Origin: Helicobacter sp. 13S00482-2
GTDB taxonomy: Bacteria > Campylobacterota > Campylobacteria > Campylobacterales > Helicobacteraceae
Direction: 5' to 3'
NCBI RefSeq assembly: GCF_002272795.1
Contig: NZ_MLAT01000009.1
Span: 1 to 64,000 of the forward strand
DNA: 64,000 bases
A program made the position numbers and the translations under genes. The notes beneath the pieces are model-generated. The model saw only the letters and a program-made list of their open reading frames with translations, was not told the DNA's origin and ran no database searches. This document shows positions 44,374 through 53,454 of this stretch, one piece after another. Numbering within the stretch: the first letter of the stretch is position 1; each line of letters opens with the position of its first letter.

Positions 44374-45267
44374 TTAATTTCCCATATACATCAATATCCA
44401 AAAACCAATTAACCAGCACAAAATAACACTTTGCAAAAATCTATCTTGTAATATTATCTTGCTAGGATTGCCACTTTTTTGTTCCACAAAAGTCACTTGC
44501 ATATATCTAAAAATTCCTGCCAAGACAAATATACTCGTGAGATACAAATAATCACTATGGAGTCTTAATTTCACTTCTGGGGAAATACTCCATAAGATAT
44601 AAGCAATCATCACAACAGAAGCACTGATAGCCATAGCAATGTCTAAAAATTGACGATTGTATCCATCAATAACTTTACGCATTTTTTCACCACTATTTTC
44701 ATACAAAATCACATCATCGCGTCTTTTTGCTAAGGCCAAAAACAATGCCAATAAAAATGTCATCACAATAATCCATTCAGATAATGGAACATTGATACTT
44801 AAAGCTCCAACAAATAGTCGTATCACAAAACCACTAGCAATAATAAAAACATCAATGATAGGAATATGTTTGAACTTGAAGCTATAAAATAAATTAATCA
44901 CAATATAGATGACAACAGGTAAAATCACATTAGAAAGTAGCCATAGCAAACCACCCACAGCAATGAACAAAAGTGCCAATGCAATCAATAACGCTACTTT
45001 GGGTTTTATTTTTCCACTAGCTATGGGGCGATTTCTTTTGCTAGGATGAATACGATCTGAAGGTGCATCAACAATATCATTGATGATATAAATCGCACTT
45101 GCACAAAAACAAAAACATATAAAAGCAAATAGAGAATTTATTATAGAACCCTCATCAAAGAATCGGAAGCTAAAAAACGCTGGAAGAAAAATAAAAAGAT
45201 TTTTGATATACTGGTGAAACCTCATTAGATAAAAAATGTTAAGGATACTCACTAAAACCCACCCCAT
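44374..45267 (-). CDS. UbiA family prenyltransferase, DPPR-synthase-like
   Basis: A 297-residue membrane prenyltransferase. Motifs: IYIINDIVDAPSDRIHPSKR followed by NRPIASGKI (first Asp-rich motif, about 59-88) and YSFKFKHIPIIDVFIIASGF with the second Asp. This pattern matches decaprenyl-phosphate phosphoribosyltransferases, which transfer ribose-5-phosphate from PRPP to polyprenyl phosphate, more than menaquinone MenA or 4-hydroxybenzoate UbiA. ATG 45267 follows AGGAAAAATAGATA. It is the first gene of the operon down to 39697. A quinone role is the alternative. Confidence 0.8.
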   Translation of the reverse strand: MGWVLVSILNIFYLMRFHQYIKNLFIFLPAFFSFRFFDEGSIINSLFAFICFCFCASAIYIINDIVDAPSDRIHPSKRNRPIASGKIKPKVALLIALALLFIAVGGLLWLLSNVILPVVIYIVINLFYSFKFKHIPIIDVFIIASGFVIRLFVGALSINVPLSEWIIVMTFLLALFLALAKRRDDVILYENSGEKMRKVIDGYNRQFLDIAMAISASVVMIAYILWSISPEVKLRLHSDYLYLTSIFVLAGIFRYMQVTFVEQKSGNPSKIILQDRFLQSVILCWLIGFWILMYMGN

Positions 45268-45361
45268 TATCTATTTTTCCTAGCAGTATGCCTAAAAATA
45301 ACTTAAATAAGAAAAATAGTTCATTAAATCATTTCACTTAAAAACAAAAATAAAATCAAAC

Positions 45362-45382
45362 AGAAGGGTTAAAAACCCTTCT
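45362..45382 (-). terminator. Rho-independent terminator after the GMC oxidoreductase
   Basis: AGAAGGGTT and AACCCTTCT form a perfect 9-bp stem with a 3-nt loop (45362-45370 and 45374-45382). On the minus strand it is followed by GTTTGATTTTATTTTTG. It lies 5 bp after the GMC stop codon and separates that unit from the UbiA operon. Confidence 0.8.
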
Positions 45383-45387
45383 AAAAA

Positions 45388-47100
45388 CTATATCAAGCTC
45401 CCACCTTTTTTATGATATTTGATGATGCCTTCAGCACATCGATATGCCAATGCGCCTGCAGTTCCAGTGGGATTATATCCACTATTATGAGCAAAATTTC
45501 CAGCACCAACCACAAAGAGGTTTTCCATATCCCAATGCTGCAAATACTTATTCACCACACTAGTTTTTGGATCTGCCCCCATTATAGTGCCTCCGACATT
45601 ATGCGTTGATTGATAAGGGATAACGCTATAATCAACAATTTGACTAGCAGAAACAATTGATTTTGGATTCATCGCTTTTACAATTGCCTCTGTTTGCTTG
45701 GTGATAAACTTAAAAAGTGCCCTATCTTGATCGGTAAAATTATAAGTCATTCTCAGTAATGGAACTCCATAAGCATCTTTATAGGTAGGATCTAAAGACA
45801 AGTAATTTTGATAAAAAGGCATTGAAGCACCTTGCCCACCTACTGATATCGCACGAGTATAATTATGCACAGAGGCTTTTTTGAATTCACTTCCCCAAGA
45901 AGGAGTTCCAGCAGGAACAGGATTACTCAAAATAGGTCTAGCACCACTTTGAAGACCATACACTAAAGCTCCATGAATAAAATCCAAACTAGAGTGATCG
46001 AAATTATCTCCATTAAAATCATCTATATTCGTTCCTAGAGCTCCAGATCCCATAAAAACATTGAATTGCTCATCAAAAAATGCTGTTGTTCCAGGATTTA
46101 ATTGATAACAATAGTTCTTACCCAAAGTTCCCTTACGTGTCTTAGGATCATATTGCTCTCCTATCTTGGAGACCATCAATAGCTTGGCATTATTAAGCAC
46201 AAAGCTACTCAATACAACAATATCAGCAGGTTGTATATATTCCTCCAAAGTCTTGGTATCAACATACTTCACTCCGATAACTTTATCACCCTTTTTAAGA
46301 ATCTCTATGACATTTGCATTGCATCTGATTTCATAATTACCTGTTTTTAATGCTGTGGGAATAACCGTAACAATAGGACTTGCTTTAGCACCATATTCAC
46401 AACCAAATCTTTCACAAAAAGCACAATACTGGCAAGGATTTAAAACTTCTCCATCAGGATTAGTATAGCTCCCTGAGCTATTTGAAGCAGGCATTCTGTA
46501 GGGATTGTAACCCATTTTTGTTGTTGCCTGTTCAAATTTTGAAAGAATAGGAGTATTTTTTAAGGGAGGCTGAGGATAACCATTTGACCTTTTTCCAGAA
46601 AATGGATTTTTTGCTTCTCCTGAAACTCCTGCTGTTTTTTCAAATCTATCAAAATAAGGTTCCATTTCATCATAAGTAATCCCCCAATCTTGAATCAAAT
46701 AATCTTTTGAAAGCTTATTTTTACCATAACGTTTTTCGGTCATTGTTTTGATCTCAAAATCATAAGGAAAAAATCGATATGTCCAACCATTCCAATGAAC
46801 TCCTGCACCTCCAAGATTATCTCCAAGCAAAAAAGAACCTAATTTCCTCATAGGAAGAGCTTTTTGTTTAGGAGAGTTTCTAAAAGTTACAGTTTCTTTA
46901 GAAAGATCTTGCATCAAAGCATAATTCACGGCATAACGCCATTCATCATGCACTTGCACAAAATCTTCAGTGCTTCTCATATCGCCACGCTCTAATCCAA
47001 CAACTTTTAATCCTGCTTTTGCACATTCAGCAGCTACAATACCACCTGTCCAGCCAACACCCACTGTCAATACATCCACTTTTTTTAATATTTTTGCCAT
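45388..47100 (-). CDS. GMC oxidoreductase (gluconate 2-dehydrogenase large subunit type)
   Basis: A 570-residue FAD enzyme with the Rossmann motif DVLTVGVGWTGGIVAAE, ERGD, GDNLGGAGVHWNGW (about 95-110), and the C-terminal THNVGGTIMGADPKTS and VGAGNFAHNSGYNPTGTAGA with the catalytic His/Asn. ATG 47100 follows AAGGAAAATAAA. It matches the large subunit of membrane-bound gluconate 2-dehydrogenase, which oxidises gluconate or related sugar acids in the periplasm, exported with its Tat partner. The natural substrate in Helicobacter is unknown. Confidence 0.85.
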   Translation of the reverse strand: MAKILKKVDVLTVGVGWTGGIVAAECAKAGLKVVGLERGDMRSTEDFVQVHDEWRYAVNYALMQDLSKETVTFRNSPKQKALPMRKLGSFLLGDNLGGAGVHWNGWTYRFFPYDFEIKTMTEKRYGKNKLSKDYLIQDWGITYDEMEPYFDRFEKTAGVSGEAKNPFSGKRSNGYPQPPLKNTPILSKFEQATTKMGYNPYRMPASNSSGSYTNPDGEVLNPCQYCAFCERFGCEYGAKASPIVTVIPTALKTGNYEIRCNANVIEILKKGDKVIGVKYVDTKTLEEYIQPADIVVLSSFVLNNAKLLMVSKIGEQYDPKTRKGTLGKNYCYQLNPGTTAFFDEQFNVFMGSGALGTNIDDFNGDNFDHSSLDFIHGALVYGLQSGARPILSNPVPAGTPSWGSEFKKASVHNYTRAISVGGQGASMPFYQNYLSLDPTYKDAYGVPLLRMTYNFTDQDRALFKFITKQTEAIVKAMNPKSIVSASQIVDYSVIPYQSTHNVGGTIMGADPKTSVVNKYLQHWDMENLFVVGAGNFAHNSGYNPTGTAGALAYRCAEGIIKYHKKGGSLI

Positions 47101-47101
47101 T

Positions 47102-47860
47102 TTATTTTCCTTGCATATCGGCCAATGAAATAGGCGAGAGTTTTTGAAATTTATCATCTGCAACAAATGCAAGATAAGACATCTGAGCTCCTGGAAATTC
47201 CTTCATTTTCCATCCTTGCATTTTGTCATTACCGCTATAAATGGGATCTGCATAAACTCCAGCAAGAGTCATTTCCCGCAAAAGAGAAAAGAAATAACTT
47301 GATAAAACACCCTTCATAGAAACCTTATCAGCTTCAAAATCTTTAAGAATCAAATCTTGATCTTTACTATCTAAATCTACAAAACTCTTTTTATAATGAT
47401 GTATTGCTTGTTTTTCTATGGTTTTTACTCCCTCTAGGAAAATATCTCTGCGAATCATAGGAGTTTGATACCCTTGTGTTGAAGTGCCGTTTTCAAAAGG
47501 TCCTTGCATGTATTCCCTAGCATTATAGCCATAAGCACCTGCAAGTTCGTTATCTATAAAATATGGCACACCAAGCTCTATAGCACCAGCTCCCAAATCA
47601 TCTTTTGGAAATATTCGCTCACAACTAGCTGATAAAACAGCAAAATCTATATCTTTGGTAAAAAACATTCTCCCTCTAGCTTGAGATTCTTGGGCAATAT
47701 TATTATGATGGGATGCCTTCATAGATGAACGATCCCCTTTAGAATCATCACAACCTGAGAAAGTACTAGCAAAAACACCTCCGCCCAAAACAGCTCCTGC
47801 TGCTAGAGTAGAAGTTTTAAAAAAGTTTCTTCTACTCAAAAGTTCATTTTTTTTATTCAT
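47102..47860 (-). CDS. Gluconate 2-dehydrogenase subunit 3 family, Tat-exported
   Basis: A 252-residue protein starting with a Tat signal (SRRNFFKTSTLAAGAVLGGG) and matching the gluconate 2-dehydrogenase subunit 3 (gamma) family. It has AVLSASCERIFPKDDLGAGA and GVPYFIDNELAGAYGYN. ATG 47860 follows AAGGAAGATAAT. It precedes the GMC gene by one base. The cytochrome c subunit of the classical complex is not next to it. Confidence 0.82.
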   Translation of the reverse strand: MNKKNELLSRRNFFKTSTLAAGAVLGGGVFASTFSGCDDSKGDRSSMKASHHNNIAQESQARGRMFFTKDIDFAVLSASCERIFPKDDLGAGAIELGVPYFIDNELAGAYGYNAREYMQGPFENGTSTQGYQTPMIRRDIFLEGVKTIEKQAIHHYKKSFVDLDSKDQDLILKDFEADKVSMKGVLSSYFFSLLREMTLAGVYADPIYSGNDKMQGWKMKEFPGAQMSYLAFVADDKFQKLSPISLADMQGK

Positions 47861-47894
47861 ATTATCTTCCTTGTGATTATTTTGATACATTCTG

Positions 47895-47900
47895 ATTGTA
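47895..47900 (-). promoter_or_regulatory. Putative TACAAT -10 element
   Basis: Read on the minus strand, TACAAT with a TT ahead lies 35 bp upstream of the subunit 3 start at 47860. It is the best promoter candidate for the two-gene oxidoreductase unit in the 187-bp gap after the cstA partner gene. Confidence 0.4.
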
Positions 47901-48047
47901 ATCCAAAAATACCAACAATAGAAAATTTAATTTAGATATATAAGGGAAAATTTTTATCCATAATGCTAAAATAAGTCTAAATTCAAGTGAAAAAATAAAC
48001 CAGAAAGACTTAACATTGTATGATACAACCGCATCCTTTAAGTTTTA

Positions 48048-48248
48048 TCAACATTTTTTTGACCCATCTTTTCCATATCTAGATTCCTGAACATCTATAA
48101 AAAATTCTTTTTGGGTTTTGGGTATCTTATCTGGATGAAATTTTTCCATATACTCAATATATTTATCATAACTTGGAAGTCCAACCAAAAGATGAAAAAA
48201 ACGATCGGACTTCCTATAAGCTTTTTGAATTTTAGATAAAAATCCCAT
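48048..48248 (-). CDS. YbdD/YjiX family small protein, CstA partner
   Basis: A 66-residue protein with VGLPSYDKYIEYMEKFHPDK and ESRYGKDGSKKC, the YbdD family pattern. It is encoded one base after cstA. In E. coli, YbdD pairs with the pyruvate transporters CstA or BtsT and is needed for transport, so the same role is likely here. Confidence 0.85.
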   Translation of the reverse strand: MGFLSKIQKAYRKSDRFFHLLVGLPSYDKYIEYMEKFHPDKIPKTQKEFFIDVQESRYGKDGSKKC

Positions 48249-48249
48249 T

Positions 48250-50316
48250 TTAGGAAACTTTTACGTATGGGGATTCACATAAACTAGGTTTGACCTCACT
48301 TATGCCCCTGAATGAAGAAATGCAAATTCGCAAACAAGAAAAAATCACTAGGATAGTTACAAGCATAAAAAATATGCATAAAACTGCATTAATAACATTG
48401 CTTGTGATAGCACTATGAATGGCTGAAATTTGAGCAGGATCACTTATGCTTGAGAGCTTAGCGGAAAGATTTTGAGCTATGGCAATATGACTCACGCTAT
48501 CACTTAATACATTTCCAGTTGCAGGGAGAACCTTTTGGATTCCTGCATAAAATGTCGCAACAAGAACAAAAACACAAGGAAAAAAACTCACCCAAGCATA
48601 TTTACCTTTGCCCATTTTGAATAATATGGCACTCACAAGCAATAATGCCATACTCGCAAGCATTTGATTGCTAACACCAAAAAGTGGCCAAAGAGTGTAT
48701 ATGCCCCCTTTTGGATCAATGGCTCCTTGATAAAGAAAATATCCCCAACCCGCCACACATAAAGCTGTAGCAATAACCCCTGCAAAATACGAATGAGTAT
48801 TGCCAAAGGGTTTATAAATATTTCCCAAGATGTCTTGAACCATAAAACGACAAGTTCTAGTACCTGCATCTACAGCAGTAAGGATAAATAAAGCTTCAAA
48901 TAAAATAGCAAAGTGATACCAAAACCCCATCATCTGTGTTCCGCCAATAATCTGATGGATAATCAATGCTAAGCCAATAGCAAAAGTAGGTGCTCCTCCT
49001 GTTCGACTCAAAATACTCTGTTCGCCAATATTTTGAGTGATATCATTGATTTCTTGTGCAGAGATTTCAAACCCCCAGCTAGAGATAGTTTGTGTGGCCA
49101 AAAGAACATCTTTACCGATACTGATTTCAGGTGAATTGATGGCAAAATATAATCCAGGATGCAAGATAGTAGCGGCAATAAGTGCCATAATTGCAACTCC
49201 TGATTCCATAATCATCGATCCATATCCCACTATTCTAATATGAGATTCTTTCTCTATCATCTTAGGCGTAGTGCCAGAAGAAATTAATGCGTGAAAACCG
49301 CTAATAGCACCACACGCAATGGTAATAAATAAAAATGGAAACAAACTTCCAGCAAATACAGGACCACTCCCATCAAGATATTGAGTGAGTTTTGGCATCT
49401 GTATAGGAGGAGCCACATACAAAATAGCAAGTCCCATCGCTATAATCACGCCAATCTTCAAAAACGTACTCAAATAATCACGTGGCGCCAAAAGAAACCA
49501 CACGGGCAAAATAGCTGCCACAAAACCATAAGCTATCATCATCATAGCAAGTGTAGGGGCATCAAAAGTAAAAAAACTTGCCAAAACAGGATCAGAAGCA
49601 ATATGACGCCCAAAATAAAGAGCTACCATCAAAAGAATAAATCCTATTATGGAAGTTTCTCCAACTCTCCCTGGACGTATAAATCTCATATAAATTCCCA
49701 TTAAAATAGCTATTGGAATTGTCATAGCAATTGTAAAAAATCCCCAAGGACTATCTGCTAGAGCTTTCACAACTACCATAGCTAAAATTGCAATGATAAT
49801 AAGCATAATCCCAAAAGTTCCAAGCATTGCAAAAAATCCTGTGATTTTACCCATCTCATCTTTTATCATCTCGCCCAATGATTTACCATTTCGTCTTACA
49901 GAGATAAACAAAACAACAAAATCATGAACTGATCCAGCAAGAACCCCTCCAACCAATATCCAAATCATACTAGGAAGATACCCCATCTGAGCAGCAAGTA
50001 TTGGTCCTACAAGCGGCCCTGCCCCAGCAATAGCAGCAAAATGATGTCCGAATAAAACAATTTTGTGAGTGGGAACAAAATCTCTACCATCATTATTTAC
50101 CACCGCAGGAGTAGCTCTAGCATCATCAAGCCCCAATATTCTATAAGCAATAAATTTACTATAAAAACGATAGCCAATACTATAGATACAAACACTCGCA
50201 ACCACCAACCAAATCGCACTGATACTCTCACCTTCATTAAGCGAAAGTACGCCAAAACAAAAAGCACCAAGAATGGCAACAAAAGCCCAAAATACATACC
50301 AAAAAACTTTATTCAT
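48250..50316 (-). CDS. cstA: Carbon starvation protein CstA
   Basis: A 688-residue inner membrane transporter with about 16-18 helices and the CstA signatures DGRDFVPTHKIVLFGHHFAA, IAGAGPLVGPILAAQMGYLP and TFAIGLALIIHQIIGGTQMM. In E. coli it takes up pyruvate during carbon starvation; in Campylobacter and Helicobacter it has been linked to peptide uptake. The 189-bp leader holds a weak CATAAT-like -10. Confidence 0.94.
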   Translation of the reverse strand: MNKVFWYVFWAFVAILGAFCFGVLSLNEGESISAIWLVVASVCIYSIGYRFYSKFIAYRILGLDDARATPAVVNNDGRDFVPTHKIVLFGHHFAAIAGAGPLVGPILAAQMGYLPSMIWILVGGVLAGSVHDFVVLFISVRRNGKSLGEMIKDEMGKITGFFAMLGTFGIMLIIIAILAMVVVKALADSPWGFFTIAMTIPIAILMGIYMRFIRPGRVGETSIIGFILLMVALYFGRHIASDPVLASFFTFDAPTLAMMMIAYGFVAAILPVWFLLAPRDYLSTFLKIGVIIAMGLAILYVAPPIQMPKLTQYLDGSGPVFAGSLFPFLFITIACGAISGFHALISSGTTPKMIEKESHIRIVGYGSMIMESGVAIMALIAATILHPGLYFAINSPEISIGKDVLLATQTISSWGFEISAQEINDITQNIGEQSILSRTGGAPTFAIGLALIIHQIIGGTQMMGFWYHFAILFEALFILTAVDAGTRTCRFMVQDILGNIYKPFGNTHSYFAGVIATALCVAGWGYFLYQGAIDPKGGIYTLWPLFGVSNQMLASMALLLVSAILFKMGKGKYAWVSFFPCVFVLVATFYAGIQKVLPATGNVLSDSVSHIAIAQNLSAKLSSISDPAQISAIHSAITSNVINAVLCIFFMLVTILVIFSCLRICISSFRGISEVKPSLCESPYVKVS

Positions 50317-50505
50317 TCATCTTCCTTGAAAAATCTTATTTGAGGAAGATTATGATAGTGCATAAAAACATTATTTGGAATGATTTCTAGGTAAATTAGA
50401 AACACAATAAAGGGATTTTTGGAAAAAAAGTGACAATTTTAGAAAGAATAAGAAAGAAATAACCTCCAGGATAGAATCCTAAAATGAAACCATCCTGAAA
50501 TGAAA

Positions 50506-50634
50506 TTATTTTTGCTCAGGCACCCAAGTAGTTTCCTCACTTGATGTAGGAGCTTTTTCAGTGTTTTTTTCTTCTAGGGCACAACCTAAAAATATTACTG
50601 CTACGATACTCATTACAACAAAAGCTTTTAACAT
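50506..50634 (-). CDS. Very small predicted lipoprotein
   Basis: A 42-residue frame with a strong site (AAAGGAGAGATT) before ATG. It encodes a type II signal peptide (MLKAFVVMSIVAVIFLGC, lipobox IFLGC, Cys 18) and a 24-residue acidic tail (EEKNTEKAPTSSEETTWVPE). It lies between cstA and the DAHP synthase gene and is easily overlooked because of its length. Function unknown. Confidence 0.7.
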   Translation of the reverse strand: MLKAFVVMSIVAVIFLGCALEEKNTEKAPTSSEETTWVPEQK

Positions 50635-50684
50635 AATCTCTCCTTTAAATGTTTAGCTACCCTGTAATTATATCTAAAATGCAC

Positions 50685-52070
50685 TTACTTTGAAATTTTT
50701 CTATTTTTCAAGATATCTGCTATCAAAAATGCAAGTTCAATGGCCTGAGTAGCATTCAATCTAGGGTCACATTGAGTATTATAGTTACAACCCAACCCTG
50801 CTTCTGTGATCTCTTGAGAACCTCCAACACATTCAGTGACATCTTGTCCTGTCATCTCCAAATGCACTCCACCTGCGTGGCTTCCCTCTGCTTTGTGTAT
50901 TTCAAAAAAACTTTTTACCTCACTAAGCACACTATCAAAAACCCTAGTTTTATATCCCGAACTTGCTTTAATAGTATTCCCATGCATAGGATCAGAACTC
51001 CATAAAATTTCCCTACCCTCACCTTTGAGTGATTTGAGTAATTTTGGAAATTTTTCATCAATTATATCCGCCCCCATACGCACGATAAGATTCAATCTGC
51101 CTTCTTCGTTTTCAGGATTGAGTAAATTACAAATCCCCATAATATCACCTTTTGTAACATTGGGTCCTATTTTTACCCCCACAGGATTTTTAACTCCACG
51201 CAAGAACTCCAAATGTGCTTCTTGTAATCCCCTTGTTCTTTCTCCAATCCAAAGCATATGAGCAGAACAGCCATACCAATCTCCACTCAAACTATCTTGA
51301 CGCACAAGTTTTTCTTCATAGTTGAGTAATAAAGCCTCATGGCTTGTATAAAATTCAGTTTCTTTTAAAATGGGTGTATTTTCTGTATTGATGCCACAGG
51401 CCTTCATAAAACCAAGTGTTTGAGTAATACGATCTGCAAGTTCTTCGTATTTTTTTCCAAAATCATTATTTTTTACAAAACTTAAATTCCATCTATGAAC
51501 CTCATTTAGATCCGCCATTCCTCCTTGTGCAAAAGCCCGTATCAAATTCAGCGTAGCCGCACTTTGATGATAGGCTCGTAACATTCTTTTAGGATCTGGA
51601 GTCCTAGAGAGAGGATCAAATTCAATTCCATTTATCATATCACCACGATAACTAGGAAGTTCTATTCCATCAATCACTTCAGTATCAGAAGATCTGGGTT
51701 TGGCAAACTGTCCTGCTAAACGTCCAACCTTTACTATCGGACAACTCCCAGCAAAAGTAAGTATGGCTCCCATCTGAATAATTACTTTAAACATATCACG
51801 TATATTGATGCCATTAAATTGAGAAAATCCTTCTGCACAATCCCCTCCCTGAAGCAAAAATGCTCTTCCTTTAGAGGCTTCCTTAAAACGTTCTTTAAGA
51901 TTTCTAGCCTCCCCTGCAAAAACAAGCGGAGGGTAACTCGCAAGCTCTGCTTCAACTTCCTGAAGTTCTTTTGCATTATTATAAATAGGGTTTTGCCTGA
52001 TGGGAAAATTTCTCCAAGAATCAGGACTCCATTGTTTATTTTGATGAGAGGATGGTGGATTTGTTATCAT
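50685..52070 (-). CDS. aroH: Class II DAHP synthase
   Basis: A 461-residue type II 3-deoxy-7-phosphoheptulonate synthase, first step of the shikimate pathway. Motifs include [46 protein letters not shown] and [14 protein letters not shown], ending with [20 protein letters not shown]. The symbol varies among genomes. No feedback ACT domain is present. Confidence 0.93.
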   Translation of the reverse strand: MITNPPSSHQNKQWSPDSWRNFPIRQNPIYNNAKELQEVEAELASYPPLVFAGEARNLKERFKEASKGRAFLLQGGDCAEGFSQFNGINIRDMFKVIIQMGAILTFAGSCPIVKVGRLAGQFAKPRSSDTEVIDGIELPSYRGDMINGIEFDPLSRTPDPKRMLRAYHQSAATLNLIRAFAQGGMADLNEVHRWNLSFVKNNDFGKKYEELADRITQTLGFMKACGINTENTPILKETEFYTSHEALLLNYEEKLVRQDSLSGDWYGCSAHMLWIGERTRGLQEAHLEFLRGVKNPVGVKIGPNVTKGDIMGICNLLNPENEEGRLNLIVRMGADIIDEKFPKLLKSLKGEGREILWSSDPMHGNTIKASSGYKTRVFDSVLSEVKSFFEIHKAEGSHAGGVHLEMTGQDVTECVGGSQEITEAGLGCNYNTQCDPRLNATQAIELAFLIADILKNRKISK

Positions 52071-52312
52071 CTAAAATTGCTCCATTTTGTTGCTAAAAAC
52101 GGTTGCATTCTATCCTAAACTTATCAATAAATTTTCAAATACTTAAGCGTATGATAAAAATTCTAGTAATTTATTATTCTAAATACCTCATCTCTCAAAA
52201 ATATCTTCAAAAAAACTAATTCTATCATCCCAAAACGAATTGGTTTTATCACGTCATTGATCGAATTTTTGGTACAATACCCTCATAAAATAAGCACAAA
52301 TAAATAAGGTAA

Positions 52313-52603
52313 ATGATGGTAACGCTTGATGATAAATTGCTTGAAAAGCTCGAAAAATTAGGAATGATAAAGATTGATGAAGCCAAAAAGGAAGAGATAA
52401 GAAAAGATCTCAGTGATGTTTTAGGATTTGTAGATAATATTTCTAGTTTGGATTTAGAGGGGATTGAACTTGAAAGCAAAAATCTCAAAACTCCACTCAG
52501 AGAAGATAATAAAGAAAATAATCCTGAGATCCCTGAAAATATTCTCAAAAATGCCCCAAATTCAAAAGATGGTTATTTTATCGTGCCAAAGATTATTGAG
52601 TAA
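52313..52603 (+). CDS. gatC: Glutamyl/aspartyl-tRNA amidotransferase subunit C
   Basis: A 96-residue GatC that stabilises the GatCAB complex converting Glu-tRNA(Gln) and Asp-tRNA(Asn). The DLSDVLGFVDNISSLDLEGI block and the end NAPNSKDGYFIVPKIIE are typical. AAGG precedes two adjacent ATG codons. A TACAAT -10 at 52273-52278 is suitably placed. gatA and gatB are elsewhere. Confidence 0.95.
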   Translation: MMVTLDDKLLEKLEKLGMIKIDEAKKEEIRKDLSDVLGFVDNISSLDLEGIELESKNLKTPLREDNKENNPEIPENILKNAPNSKDGYFIVPKIIE

Positions 52604-52680
52604 TCCTTGCAAAATTTAATTTGTTTGAAAACTTGATTTAGAAAATTTGAGTATGCCACCTACTGATCATCAAATAATGT

Positions 52681-53454
52681 TTAAAGCTTTTTGTATTCTT
52701 GTGATTGCCCCAATCGATAAAGTGCGAAGTCGTATTTAATCGGATCGGACGCATCAAATTTTTTGAGTGATTGTGTGATAAGCAAAGCAGAATAGAGATC
52801 ATAACTCTTTCTATCTAATAGTTTTAGCTTGTGTGATACCTTAAAAGTATGAGTATCTAAGGGAAGAATCAAATCCGCCTTATTGATTTCTTCCCATCTT
52901 CCAAAATCCAAATTATCTTTTCTTACCATCCACCTAAGATACATATTCCAACGCTTTAAAGGAGAGCTCCCCTTAAGTTTTGTGCAAACCCTTCCAATGA
53001 GAAACTCTAAGCCTCTTGTTTTAAGATTGGACTTTTCAAGCATTGTGGAAATTTTATTGATTGCTAAGTATATGCCTTCCAATATATTTTTATTTTTTGC
53101 ATAACCCTCAAAAACAAGAGCTTTAATCCTCTTATCATTGATGATTTGATAAAAAACTATGAATAGATTTTTAATATCATCTGAACTCTGAAATCGATAA
53201 AAAGGAAAGGTTTGTTTTTGAATTTGAGAAACAGATGTTTTGAGCAATGAAAAATCTAAACTATCAAGTATCCGAACAATCTGCTTCACATTTCCATAAG
53301 AAAGCAAAGCACAAATCAAGGAAATTTCTTCAAAAAACTCATCATTTACATATTTTCGCACCACCAAAAGAGGATCGGGATTTTCTAATGTAATTTCATT
53401 GAAATTATTCTTAATAGCATAGTGTTCATCTAATAAGGCTTTTAATCCTCTCAT
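52681..53454 (-). CDS. TIGR02757 family protein
   Basis: A 257-residue protein matching the TIGR02757 family: HYAIKNNFNEITLENPDPLL, ALLSYGNVKQI, LKRWNMYLRWMVRKDNLDFG and LPLDTHTFKVSHKLKLLDRK. These are helical, HhH-like proteins, possibly DNA glycosylase-related, with no assigned role. Start overlaps the flgK stop by 4 bp. Confidence 0.85.
   Translation of the reverse strand: MRGLKALLDEHYAIKNNFNEITLENPDPLLVVRKYVNDEFFEEISLICALLSYGNVKQIVRILDSLDFSLLKTSVSQIQKQTFPFYRFQSSDDIKNLFIVFYQIINDKRIKALVFEGYAKNKNILEGIYLAINKISTMLEKSNLKTRGLEFLIGRVCTKLKGSSPLKRWNMYLRWMVRKDNLDFGRWEEINKADLILPLDTHTFKVSHKLKLLDRKSYDLYSALLITQSLKKFDASDPIKYDFALYRLGQSQEYKKL

Noticed and set aside
50836-51261. 141-residue + strand frame inside the DAHP synthase gene
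   Set aside because: Antisense shadow of a highly conserved enzyme; no supporting start.
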